Of a stretch of DNA of 64,000 nucleotides, positions 40,701 through 50,507 are shown piece by piece. The stretch's first letter is position 1. Every line of letters starts with the position of its first letter. Source of the stretch: Gonapodya prolifera JEL478 (Eukaryota > Monoblepharomycota > Monoblepharidomycetes > Monoblepharidales > Gonapodyaceae); contig KQ965735.1 in the NCBI GenBank assembly GCA_001574975.1, positions 138,204 through 202,203 of the forward strand, written 5' to 3'. The translations under genes and the position numbers were made by a program. The notes under the pieces were generated by a model. It was not told the origin of the DNA, did not search any database, and was given only the letters and a program-made list of their open reading frames with translations.

Positions 40701-41445
40701 GGAAGAGCCAGCCCCGGTGGAAGGGTGGAGTTCGGGGCGTCTGACGTTTGGGGTACTTGGGAGGCAGAAGGAGAGGAGGCGAGTCGAGGGAACGGTCGGT
40801 CTGGAAACGACACAGAATTCATTGGGACGGGGGTCTCGAGGGGAGCCCCTCGGCTGGAGGCTCCTGAAGAGGCAGGGGAGGGTGTTCCTTCCAATGACGG
40901 GCCAGTGGGCCCCGTCGTTGGTCCATGACTGTGATGTGAGGTGGGTATATTCGGTACGGGAGATGATGCTGAAGTAGGCTCCGATGGAACTATTCCGGGG
41001 GAGACGCTCAGTGACGGTGAGATGCCGATGGGTGTGCCGGTAGAGACCTGCGACGGCTTTTGCGGAGCCCTGGAGGCGTCTAGCAGGAGGCCACGGGAAA
41101 ACAAGAGTCAAAGTGAGCTCTGAAGCGTTTCCACAATCGAATGAAATGGTGGCAGGTGGGTGGTCACTCTCTGCGACCTCACTCACCCAAATAGGTGACC
41201 CTGTTTGCGGGGAAGTATCCTCTCACTCCATCAATCACGCCCTCCCACCAATCCTCGTTGCACTCCTCGATGACTTCGAATATCACCCCGCTCCGGAAGG
41301 AAAGCTCGTTGTCCTCGATCGCGTCGTAGGGCCATAGAGACACTACCAGAGGCTTCTGGGGTATGTCTACTGGGAGGCCAGGAACCGTAGGTTGGGAAGG
41401 ATCGTCAGCAGCTCGTGGGGCAACCGATGTCGACTGGACAGTCAT
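37798..41445 (-). CDS. RhoGAP protein, SH3-WW-WW-PH-RhoGAP
   Basis: A multi-exon gene of about 900 residues (ATG 41443-41445). Domain order from the N-terminus: an SH3 domain (VVSLWPYDAIEDNELSFRSG ... WWEGVIDGVRGYFPANRV); a Ser/Thr/Pro-rich linker; WW1 (GWVAVEDERGQTYYYNEKTE ... TTWELP); WW2 (RSWRAARDSEGQVYYFHEET ... TKWEKP); a PH-like domain in several short exons between about 39,620 and 38,900; and a RhoGAP domain. The last has the arginine finger in GIYRLSGNSALVQKMK and the later block KMEPNNIAIVFGPTLLRP. The same order is known for animal ARHGAP12/ARHGAP27. The protein should switch off Rho-family GTPases at sites set by proline-rich and phosphoinositide ligands, for example in rhizoid growth or zoospore shape; that role is inference. 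Confidence 0.88.
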
Positions 41446-41794
41446 GGATGATGGTCGGGGGTTGGTTGTGAGCGTGGAGGTGAAGGATCCACGACCCCCA
41501 ACAACCGTACAATAAAAGAGGTGGATGAATTTCAACGATCTTCCGCCGAGACGAAGGCGGAAAGACGGGGGTCAGAAGGGGGGCACGCGATGGATGCCGC
41601 AAATGCCGTTTTCAATTCAAAACAATCGCGACCTGCAGCCCCTCACTTCAGTCGCTTTTCAAATTTGCCAAAGCGCACACTCCAAAATATTTCAGACCAT
41701 ATATGTGCATTGCTTCTCCCGATACAAAGACAACAACCCGTGCATCTTACACCCAGCGCAACCGACCCCACACACAACCCAATAGATCGAGCAT

Positions 41795-42836
41795 CTACTT
41801 GAGAGGGACTGAACGCAGCGGTAGGAGAAAAATTTTGGTCAGTTCACCCGAAAGAGTGTCGAAACTTCATAGGAGCACTCACTGAATCGAGAAGAGTGGG
41901 TGGCACCGATACCCGGACGACCGTGCTTCACAGGTTTGTAGGAGATGGAGAATTCACCCAAGTAGTGGCCGACCATTTCGGGCTTGAAATTAAACCAAGC
42001 AAATGTGAGCACCACACCACTTAACCACTTCAAATCGACAGTAAGACCCACCTTGATTTCGACCTGGTTGAAGGTCTTTCCGTTGTGGATACCAATCTGG
42101 CTGCCGATCATTTCGGGGACGATGACCATGTTTCGAAGGTGGGTTTTGACAACGGCGGGCTTCTCCTGGGGCTTCGTCTCCTTCTTGGCCTTGCGTAGCT
42201 TCTTGATCAGGGCCATAGGCTTGCGCTTCAGACCGCGTTGGAACTTCCGGCGCACACGGGCGTGGAAGAGGTCGATGAGCTGATTGTCCAGACCAGAGTG
42301 AGGGATGAGATTGACAGGAAAGTGGTATGCATCAGCGAATCCACAGAGACGATTCTCGAGTGCTGAGCAACATCAATGTACGGTGCGAAAGACTCACCTG
42401 CTCGCTGCTCAAGTCTAAAAGTTGGTCCAAGTCCACACCACGGAAGGTGAACTTGCGGAAAGTTCTCTTCTTCTTTCCGGCCTCATCGAGTTGATCGTCG
42501 TGCTCGTGCTCGTCAGCCTAAAACAGTCCGGCGGCACGTAGAAGTGGAATGTCAGAACGGGTTTGACCACGATCGTCCAAAAGTCCAATCATCAACACAG
42601 AAACCTCGACTCCTGCAGCGTCGCCAGCTCCAGCTACCCATTGCCGCCATCCACATGCTCGCATCCGTGGTGCCAAACTAGCCATTGTCTTTCCACATTT
42701 CCAAGTGCACGACGTTCCACCACGTTTTGTCACTCATTCCAGGTCCAACCACACTCCTTCCATCCTCGCCGCGCCGTCCGTGAAGTCTTTCCACTGTCCC
42801 AGGGCACCTGCCCCGTTTTCAGCCGCTGCTCACCAT
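41795..42836 (-). CDS. RPS15: 40S ribosomal protein S15 (uS19)
   Basis: The five coding exons are 42836-42834, 42517-42398, 42279-42052, 41982-41883 and 41808-41795; total 154 residues. The blocks [59 protein letters not shown] and [15 protein letters not shown] are diagnostic. The last exon adds only IPLK plus the stop, matching the universal eukaryotic C-terminus. uS19 sits in the head of the small subunit near the decoding region. Exon 1 contributes only the ATG, followed by a 316-nt intron, a common layout in fungal ribosomal protein genes. An acidic/His stretch ([13 protein letters not shown]) at the N-terminus is longer than in animals. Confidence 0.97.
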
Positions 42837-43272
42837 AGTTGTTGGTGGATGGATGCCTCTGTGTGAGTTCTGACAACGCGGAACGTGCACAAGTCACACG
42901 ACCGCAGTACTCTATCCCTTCAACAGTCTTTCGCCTTCAGCTTATCACGAGAATAAATCAACAAAATTTACTGAAGGAAAGTTGATCACTTGACCCAATA
43001 TTGCAGCAATAATTGTCTGCGATCTCCAAAAGGGTAAGAGCTCATATCTTTGTCTTCGTAATCAGAGAATTCAATTTCCCTTCGTGTTTGCGGAAAATAT
43101 CGCGGTGAGTCCCTCCAGTTACTGGCACACAATGCACGAACAATGCACTTTCGATATAAAGCATCTCTACAGTATGTACTCATAATTATGCACCTCTGTC
43201 CCCATTGTGCAACTCACTCTCCACTGTCCCTCCGTTCACCCTTCCCCCACCACACCCTCACACAACCACACA
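42837..43272. promoter_or_regulatory. RPS15 upstream region / RRP1 3' flank
   Basis: These 436 bp lie between the RRP1 stop and the RPS15 start, both on the minus strand. On the minus strand, directly upstream of RPS15, no clear TATA box is seen. The RRP1-proximal part is C/A-rich (CACACCCTCACACAACC near 43251-43267). No reading frame looks real. Confidence 0.4.
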
Positions 43273-46259
43273 CTACCTCCTCCCCTTCTTCAGCTTCATC
43301 TTGGCCCCCTTCTTCTCCACGTGCGGATGCACCTTCACGTCTCCAGGCCTCCTCTTCAGCACAGGCTTCACAGGGACGGCGTCCTTCTTGATAGGCGAAG
43401 GAAAGTTGGCGACGGGGAGGGCTTTATGGAACGCTGATTGGGCGTTTGCGATTGCGTGAGGTAAAGGATCATAAGTTGACCTGCACGGAGCACTAACCAC
43501 CGCAACCACAAACTCACTCTTGACCCTATTCTTCTCCAACACCCATTTCACACCCTTCTTCACCAACCGCGTCGCCGGCGCCGTTGCACCTCCCGCCGCC
43601 TGAGTCGCCGCCACTGCCGCCTGAACGCTTTTCGTGGCCTCCCTCTCGTCGGCACCTTTCTTGGGCGGGGGGGGCAAATCCTCCCACATGGCATCGTCCG
43701 GGTCCGAGGGCACCACCGCGTCCGCGGGGGACTCGGGCATCTCTGGGGCGGTCTCGGACCGGAGCGAGGCTGCGGCGCGCTTGATAGCCTTGGTCACGAC
43801 GCCTTCTTCCGCACCGGCGGTCGTCGTCGCGCTCGTCGGGGTCGCGAGGGCCACGGGAGTAGGGTTCGTCTCGGACTTCCCACTCTCAGCTCTGACATCC
43901 TCCATCGCGTCCGAGTTCAAACCCTCACCCTCACCCGCCGCCGCGGCCGCGGCCCCCAACGCCTGGGCATGCTTCTTCTTCCGCCGCTTACGCTTCTTCT
44001 TGGCCGCGTCCGACAAGCCCGCCTCCCCCTCCACCGGCACCTGAGCCGTTGTCACCGGCTCCGGTGCATGTGCGTCTTCCTGCATGTCCGTGGCTGCCTC
44101 CTCCATATTCACATCGCTCTGCGCACCCGCGCGGTCATCGGGTCCCTCTGCGGGCGCGACCGACACGGTCTCGACGTCTCCGACAACATTCTCCCCATGC
44201 ACGACTGCCGCATCGACGCGGTCCGCCTCGCCGTCGTCGGCGACCTCGCGCTTCCGCTTCTTCTTCTTCTCACTCGTCTTTGTCGCCGCGGCGGAGGCGG
44301 GAACCCCGATCCCCAAAAACGCCAACGCCTTGCGCCTCTTCTCCGCTGCGTCCTCCACATCATCTCCCGTTAACCCCTCCCTGACTTGCTTGGCGCTCGC
44401 GACGCCCAAAATCTCGTCGCACCGTTCCAGCACACCAAGGAATGTCTGCTTGTGCTTCCCCATGACGCCCTCGGCGCCCTCATTGAGCGCATCCCGCAGC
44501 GCTGCGATGTCGAACGACACGGGGGCGCTCGACGCGTCCAGAGCGGGGGTGATGACGTTGTCGTGGATGCGAGTGAAGAAGGGCGTGGACGGCGTTGTCA
44601 GGTACGCGGCGATGAACGGCCGGAGCAGGCGGGTCGCGGCCGCGGGGGAGGGGTGCGGGATGGGGACGGTGGGTGTGCTGGGGAGGGACGAGGGGTTTGG
44701 TGTGTCAGTCATTTCGTCCGAGGTGTCCGTGGGGGAGGGTGGCGTGGGGGTGAGTGCCGCGGTGAGCTCGTCAAAGAAGACTTCGGCTGTGTGGTAGCGG
44801 AGACTGTCGGGGACGCGGGGGGAGGTGGGACTGTTTGGTTGGGGAGGGGAGACGGGAAGGTGTGAATACGATTCGTGAAGTACAAGGTCAACCCGTTCAG
44901 TCTTCTAGTCTCGGGATGAGGTGACACCTCCAACGACAAACAGCACCAATGAATCTGATCGTGACATATGAAAACGGGCCAAGTCGCCTCCGGGCACCTA
45001 GGACCTTCGCGCTTTGACCTCCATCCACCTCCAATGCTTTGACACCATAGCCGCTTCGCGGCGGATGAATCTCGCTCCGCGAAGGAAGCTCGCCTCCCGG
45101 CGGGCACTTAGGACCTTCGTGCTTTGAATCACCATCCATTCCCAACTGTATGACACAAAAGCCGCGCGGTATCAATCTCGCTCCGCGAAAGAAGCTCGCC
45201 GGGGACAGCCTCGGTCCAATACTCCCTCCGCGCTGTATCCTTCGCGCTTTGCGTGGATCACTCGCCTCCGGCGGACACACTCGCTGCGCTCGTGTCCTCG
45301 GTCGTCACTTCGTGCCTAGGCCTCGGATTCGCTCCGCGCTGTATCATTAGTGCTTCGCGCAGTGTCACTCGCCTCCGGCGGACACACTCGATGCGCTCGT
45401 GTCCTCGGTCGGCACTTCGTGCCTAGGCCTCGGCGTCCTCCCTCCGCTTGCATTGCTCGCTCCGGTCGAACTCACTCGAGAGGCCCCTCTCCCAAAACCG
45501 CACACATCGCATCGACCGCCTCTCCCGACCACCCGTCCTTGCCCAGGACTCTGAACGCTGCGCGATGAAACCTCCTGCAGAGCAAGTAAAACTTGTCAAT
45601 CCTGAGCCTGTCGACGCCGGACCACTCTGCGACAAGTGTGCGCCAGAACTGGCCGATGTACTTGATGGCGGAAGTCGGCGAACGCAGGCGAAGTGCGATA
45701 GACGCTAGTGTTTCGGCGAGTTGGTGCTGCACTGGGCGTTTGTCGGACATCCAGAAGCCTTTTTTAGTCGGTGGTTTAGGTCCGTGGTTTGGGGGGTTGG
45801 GTGATTGGTGGGTGGGGAGAGGGTAGGAGTGTTGGAAACGGGGGAGGGAACAAGAGTGAAGTGGGATGAAGGGCACTCACAATAGAAAAGACCCTTCCAC
45901 AGACGTGCGAGTTCGTCGTCGGCCACAAGCTCGCCTCTTGCCTCGAGCCAGGCAGCGAGTTTTGTGACCGCCTTGTCTCTGATCTTCTTTTCTGGAGTGT
46001 GTGGGGGGAGTGGGAGTGCGGGGTCAGGTAGACCGCGAGCCGGGTGGGTAGGGGCGATGGCAGACCGTGAGTAGAGTGAGCACGCATCGGATAGCCCGCG
46101 AGTCAACGCACCCGTTGAAGCCAGCTCCTTGCCGAACCCCCTATCGCCTCTGTCTGCGCTCTTTGTCTTTTCCCTGGCCGCCACATCCCCTGCGCCACCG
46201 TCGTCTGGGTGTGCAGCATGCGAGTGTGCAGAGTGTGGCTGCGCGTGGTCCGTCGCCAT
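43273..46259 (-). CDS. RRP1: Ribosomal RNA processing protein 1 (Nop52 family)
   Basis: The four main exons are 46259-~46110, ~45990-~45884, ~45750-45476 and 44830-43273. After a His/Ala-rich start, splicing gives FGKELASTEKKIRDKAVTKL, then ELARLWKGLFYCFWMSDKRP, GVDRLRIDKFYLLCRRFHRA and, across the big intron, SLRYHTAEVFFDELTAAL. This is the conserved Nop52 domain order. The C-terminal ~450 residues are basic and acidic low complexity (KKKKRKRE, KKKRKRRKKKHAQA), ending KVHPHVEKKGAKMKLKKGRR with VKKGVKWVLEKNRV just before, typical of nucleolar RRP1 tails. RRP1 acts in 27S pre-rRNA processing and early 60S assembly. A 645-nt intron (44831-45475) separates the two halves of the Nop52 domain and is packed with hairpin repeats. 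It is divergent from SNU23/ZMAT2. Confidence 0.9.
44831..45475 (-). repeat. Hairpin-repeat array in RRP1 intron
   Basis: The repeats fill about 44,980-45,475, starting just after the donor. Read in gene orientation they include two core units (45402-45431 and 45295-45324): GAGGCCTA, stem GGCAC/GTGCC closed by GAA (the second has one mismatch), GACCGAGGA. Each is followed by an ACAC...GTGT hairpin and a CGCC-GGA-GGCG hairpin. Farther along are GCCGC-GAA-GCGGC (45050-45062) and two TCGC-GGA-GCGA hairpins (45072-45082, 45178-45188). The first ~140 nt next to the acceptor lack repeats. Confidence 0.88.
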
Positions 46260-46508
46260 GTCCGCTGCGGGGGGGCGTGTGTGGTGGTCGGGAAAAAGAT
46301 AACGAGTGAAGGTTAGCTGACCGCAGCAGGGGGTGGGTCGTCCGCAGCATATCGTCCCGTCTCCCCGCGCACTCTCTCCTTTACTCACCTCACACGTCTC
46401 GCCTCGCTCACTCTCCTTGCACGCCTAATCCGGCTCTTCTTCTCTCCACTCTCCACTCTCCACTCTCCACTCTCCACTCTCCACTCTCCACTCTCACCCC
46501 CACTCCCG
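46260..46508. promoter_or_regulatory. Bidirectional promoter RRP1 / SNU23 with heptamer repeat
   Basis: 249 bp separate the start codons. Seven perfect tandem copies of CTCTCCA occupy 46442-46490, ending 18 nt before the SNU23 ATG, so they probably lie in its 5' UTR or core promoter. The GC-rich remainder has no TATA box. Confidence 0.5.
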
Positions 46509-48284
46509 ATGTCCTTCTACGGCTCAAAGGACAAGTCAGACACCTCCTTCCGCCGCACTTGGGACAAGGAAGAGTACGCGGCAAAGGCAAAGGACAGAGA
46601 AAAGGAGGCGAGGGACCGCGCCGAGGCAAAGGGAAAGCCTGGACATGGACATCCAAAAGACAGACCGAAAAAGGTCATCCCGCCCGAGGACAGACCCACG
46701 GCACTGCTCAAGGCCAGAGAGGAGAAGCTCGAGCTCGAAAAGAATCTCAACAAGACTCAGGTCGTCGTTGCTCAGCCTGGTGCGGCCAATCAACCGGGTT
46801 TTTACTGCCAGGTCTGCGATATCGTCGTCAAGGATTCCGTAAACTATCTCGATCATATCAATGGAAGGAAGCGTGAGTAACGAGCAACGGAGGCCTGCGA
46901 GCACAGCGAGCAGGCCGGACTGACGAGACGCGAGCGCAACGAGCCGTCGAGCGAAGCGTGTCCCAAGGCCTAAGCGCCGCTAGGCGCTGACCGAGGACAC
47001 GAGCGAAGCGAGTGTGTGCGCCGAAGGCGAATGACACTGCGCGGAGGTTGTATTGGACTGACGGTGTCCGCCGGAGGCGAATAACATTGCGCGAAGCGCG
47101 AATGACACTGCGCGGAGGGAGTACTGGACCGACGGTGTCCGCCGGAGGCGAATGACACTGCGCGGAGGGAGTATTGGACTGACGGTGTCCGCCGGAGGCG
47201 AATGACACAGCGCGAAGCGAACCCGAGGCCTAAGCGCGAGAGCGCTGACCGAGGACCGAGCAAAGCGAGGCTGTCCGCCGGAGGCGAGTTCCCCTTGGAG
47301 CGGAATACTCTCGCGGAGCGGATATTGGACTAGGTTATTACCATCAGTGGTATGGGAGATGGAAAGCTCAAGCCGCGAAAGACCGAGGAGACTCCCAGGG
47401 GCGAATACCTCTCAAATGGCCCAAACGCGGAGCGTATACGGAATGCCTGAAGCAAATCTTCTTGTATGGTGCGAGACCAGGGACGAATGACCATGCAGAG
47501 CATGTATGGGAGGACAAAGGACAGAGGCAAATGTTCCACCCAGAGTGTGCCCCGAGTTACGGGACCGGCCGAATTCGCCTAGACGAATCATTGCAACATG
47601 TCACTTACACCCTACACCTTTCCACTCTCCACTCCCCCACTCCCCACTCCACTCCACCCCACAGACCAGCGCAACCTCGGCATATCGATGAAGCCCGAGC
47701 GATCCTCGCTGGACCAGGTCAAGTCCCGTCTCGAGACGCTTAAGCGCAAGGCAGAGGAGCCGGAGGTGTTTGGTGCGTTTAAAGACCGGGGGTGGGGGGT
47801 GGGGGGTTTTGGTGGTTGTTTGGAGTGTTTGTGGATTTGGTGGGAAAGGGGGCTCGTGGGAAGGGCTTTGGTGGGGAATTTGCACGTTTGGGAGGTTGAG
47901 AGGTTATGGCCTTCCCATCTGGTATGTCTCGTGCGGAACCTCGATTATTCTTTTATGCTTTAGGCCGCTCTTTTCGAGCTTCATTCCGCGTCTGTCTCAG
48001 AATCTAACCATTCTCCATTTCCCCCCCATGTCTTCTCATTCCCACTCCCATCCCCACATACCCTCCAAACAGACTTTGACAAACGCCTCGAAGAAGCCCG
48101 CCAGCAAGAAGAAGACGAGAAGCGCCGCCGCAAAGAACGCAAGAAGGAGAAGCGCCGCAAGAAGGATACAGACGGCGACGGCGACGCCGAGGGCGGGGAT
48201 GGGGGCGGTGGCGGTGGCGATGGGGGTGAGGCGGATTTGATGGCCGCGATGGGGTTTGCGGGGTTTGGGAGTACCAAGAAGTGA
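46509..48284 (+). CDS. ZMAT2: U4/U6.U5 tri-snRNP zinc-finger protein (Snu23/ZMAT2)
   Basis: The three exons, 46509-46872, 47665-47772 and 48073-48284, give 227 residues. Blocks: TSFRRTWDKEEYAAKAKDRE; a C2H2 U1-type finger FYCQVCDIVVKDSVNYLDHI whose second His comes from the split codon at the first junction (NGRKHQRNLGISM); then RSSLDQVKSRLETLKRK; a Lys/Arg/Glu coil; and the C-terminal MAAMGFAGFGSTKK signature. Each matches ZMAT2/Snu23, a spliceosomal B-complex protein that joins with the tri-snRNP and leaves on activation. The N-terminal region is somewhat longer than in animals (Gly/His-Pro insert), and a Gly/Asp repeat is inserted before the C-terminal motif. Intron 1 (792 nt) is almost ten times the local norm and carries the hairpin array. 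Confidence 0.95.
46873..47664 (+). repeat. Hairpin-repeat array in SNU23/ZMAT2 intron 1
   Basis: The repeats fill 46,880-47,335, starting at the donor. Two core units lie at 46965-46997 (stem AGCGCC/GGCGCT, loop GCTA) and 47225-47255 (stem AGCGC/GCGCT, loop GAGA), both sense. Between them are three ~50-bp copies of a unit running from ATGACACTGCGCGGAGG to GTCCGCCGGAGGCGA. They start at 47031, 47102 and 47152, the last two in exact 50-bp tandem, with a GCGC-GAA-GCGC hairpin (47089-47099) between the first two. The remainder (47336-47664) is a non-repeat segment plus a CT-rich tract before the acceptor. Confidence 0.9.
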
Positions 48285-48865
48285 GCGGGTTTGGAAGTGC
48301 GAGTGGGGCTGGACGGCGAACGGGGGNNNNNNNNNNNNNGGGGGGATCAAGAAGTAACGGTTTGAGGTTTCCGTGGTTGGTGGTAGTCTAGGTCTGGTTG
48401 GGTATGGGGGATGCTCGGGGACTTTTGAGTTTGGCGCACGACGCCTTTGGCGTGTGGGCTTGAGAGGGGTGGGCTGGGTGGGTGGAAGAACTACCATGGG
48501 GAGGATTGGTGGAGCCGGGTTGGGACGCGGTTGTGGGCGGATTGGCTTGCTTAGCTTGGCTTGCCTCCTTCGTTGCATGTGTCAGGACATAACCACACAC
48601 ACACCCTTTGTGACAGCGGACTGTTGCGGCGTGCGCAACAAACCTGGGGTCTGTGTGTTAGATACCCATTATGTAAACCTGTACACTGCGCAACGCGATT
48701 CAATGGCCGCATGGGTCAGAGGCAAAGAGAATGGTCTTGCCTCAAAACACGCAATCTCGAGTCACAAAGTCATTTTTTCTGTAAATCACATTACAATCAC
48801 AACATGCAGGCAAAACAAACTGACACCAAACTCCAGCAGATAATGTCACAAACCACTACGCGAAC
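48285..48865. other. Convergent intergenic region with assembly gap
   Basis: A run of 13 N lies at 48327-48339 inside a G homopolymer (five G before, six after), so local length is uncertain. A further hairpin (ACGCC-TTT-GGCGT) lies at about 48439-48451. No gene is recognised. Confidence 0.7.
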
Positions 48866-50507
48866 TCAATCCGTCACGCCAAATTTCCCTCCGCCCGCCA
48901 GCGCTTCCTCGTACATCATTTCCACTTGCCCTACAAACCCTCGTTGCTCCATCTCGTCCAGCACGTCGTTCACTTTCCCCTCCTTTCCCCCCGTTTCCGT
49001 CTCTTCGCCCGGGTCGCTCCCCTCGTCCTCATATTTGGCGCTGTACCACCGCTTCACCGCGCGGTACACGCGGTACGTGAAGTGCCACAGTCCGTGGTAC
49101 GTGCGACACCGTGTCGCGCAGAACCGGCCCACGCGGAACGATGAGCGGGGGAGGGTGGACTGGTGTATGGTGGCCATGGAGGATCGGTCGTATGGAGGTC
49201 CCTTGAGTAAGATCTGGGAGGGTATGAAAGGATTGTCAAGGTTCGAGCGTGGATGGATCGCACAGGGGAGCGTGATGTAGCGAACCCCTCCCCCCTCCCC
49301 CTGCCCCCCTCACCTCGTACACCGACGTCCTGTCCCTCCCGCAAGCGTCGCACCCCTCCACGTTCCCCGCCAAGGCGCGCATCTCCATCCGCGGGTACGT
49401 CTCCAGGCCTTCCCGGACTGCCTTCTGCCACACGGAAGACTGGGCCAGCGAGGACGCCACCGAGTCCGCGTGGGACTGCACTTTGCGCAGCGCCGTCGTG
49501 TAGTAGCCCTCGTCTTTGCGGAGGAGGGACCGCACGTGAGCGTGGCCCAGCACTAAGAGGCGGACGTACAGCTCTACGAGGCGGTTGAGGGCGGTTGAGA
49601 GGTCGAGGGCGCCTTGGAAAAGAGCTGATGCGAATTGAGTTTATGATCAAGGGGATATTGTTGGTTTCATGTCACGTATAGAATGGCGTCTTCCCGGCAG
49701 GATGTCTTACCAGGTAGAGGCGCTTCATCCCCGTCGTCTACGATGAAATCATCCAGATTATCTTCTTGGTCCTCAGGTCCCGACGCGTCGTCTTCGGTGA
49801 CAACGTCGCTTCCTCCATCTTGTTCGTCTCGTGCCCCGTCCGCGTCCACATCATCAAACACGTCACTTTCAGCGTCACTGACACCACCACCATCGTGAGC
49901 GCCTGCTTCGCCCCCGCTGGATCTCCGCTTGAGCGCGTTCGCTGCGGCTTCCTTTTTCCTCACTCGGGCCTTCCTCAACTCGTCCAGCACTGAGCCTTTC
50001 TCTTCCCTAGGCCGCAACCGCGTTTCGGTTATCTGCGTCTGGTAGGGTTCGTCCTCGTCCAAGGCGATATCGTCATCTCGTTCGTCTTCCCCCTCCCCCT
50101 CTACCTTCCCCTCCGAGCGTTCTTCCACGTCCCCACCCTCTGATAATCCCGAGGATGAGATGCGCCTACGCTTCTGCCGCGCTCGCTTTTTTCCACCGGT
50201 GAGGGGGCCATCATCCTGCGAGAACCCATCAGCGGGTGAAAATTCATTTGATTTCAGCGAGACCCACGCTTTCACTGTCATCTGCTGCATCGATCCACTT
50301 CGTTTGGCTATTATCCGTCTCTTTGACGTGCCCTCCTGGGGCTGGCGATGAAGACTCCTCCTCGTCAGAGGAGACAAGCTTAGCTTTGGCCCTTCGGCGC
50401 ACAGGACGAGCGGCGCGCCGAGGCGGTGAAGGTTCCGATTTCTCGGATTCAGAGTCTGAGACGACGAGGGGCTTTCGCTTTCGGTGCATTGCATTTGGTA
50501 AGTACAT
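48866..50507 (-). CDS. DUF4211 / CCDC82-like protein
   Basis: Four or five exons encode about 480 residues. The N-terminal half is highly charged and disordered, with Ser-Asp-Glu clusters (VVSDSESEKSEPS, KLVSSDEEESSSP) and basic patches (GGKKRARQKRRRISS), which suggests a nuclear protein. A short intron of ~52 nt joins DSES to DDGPLTGG. The C-terminal ~230 residues fit DUF4211. They start at DNLDDFIVDDGDE, continue with the helix block YYTTALRKVQSHADSVASSL, and include the cysteine pair in GCDACGRDRTSVYEV. After another intron comes RVGRFCATRCRTYHGLWHFT. Human CCDC82 carries this domain; its function is poorly known. The start may be 50507 (MYLPNAM...) or the Met six residues later. Confidence 0.78.

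Noticed and set aside
40551-41186. 211-codon minus-strand frame in the RhoGAP region
   Set aside because: Alternative frame of the Ser/Pro-rich linker exon, whose correct frame connects SH3 to WW domains.
44084-44797. 237-codon plus-strand frame
   Set aside because: Antisense shadow of the low-complexity RRP1 C-terminal exon.
44980-47340. CRISPR-like or bacterial REP-like palindromic arrays
   Set aside because: Units lie in spliced nuclear introns, have no regular unique spacers and are not in prokaryotic sequence.
46873-47664. Classical transposon or retroelement as source of the long SNU23 intron
   Set aside because: No transposase or polymerase frame, no long terminal repeats and no clear target duplication were seen.
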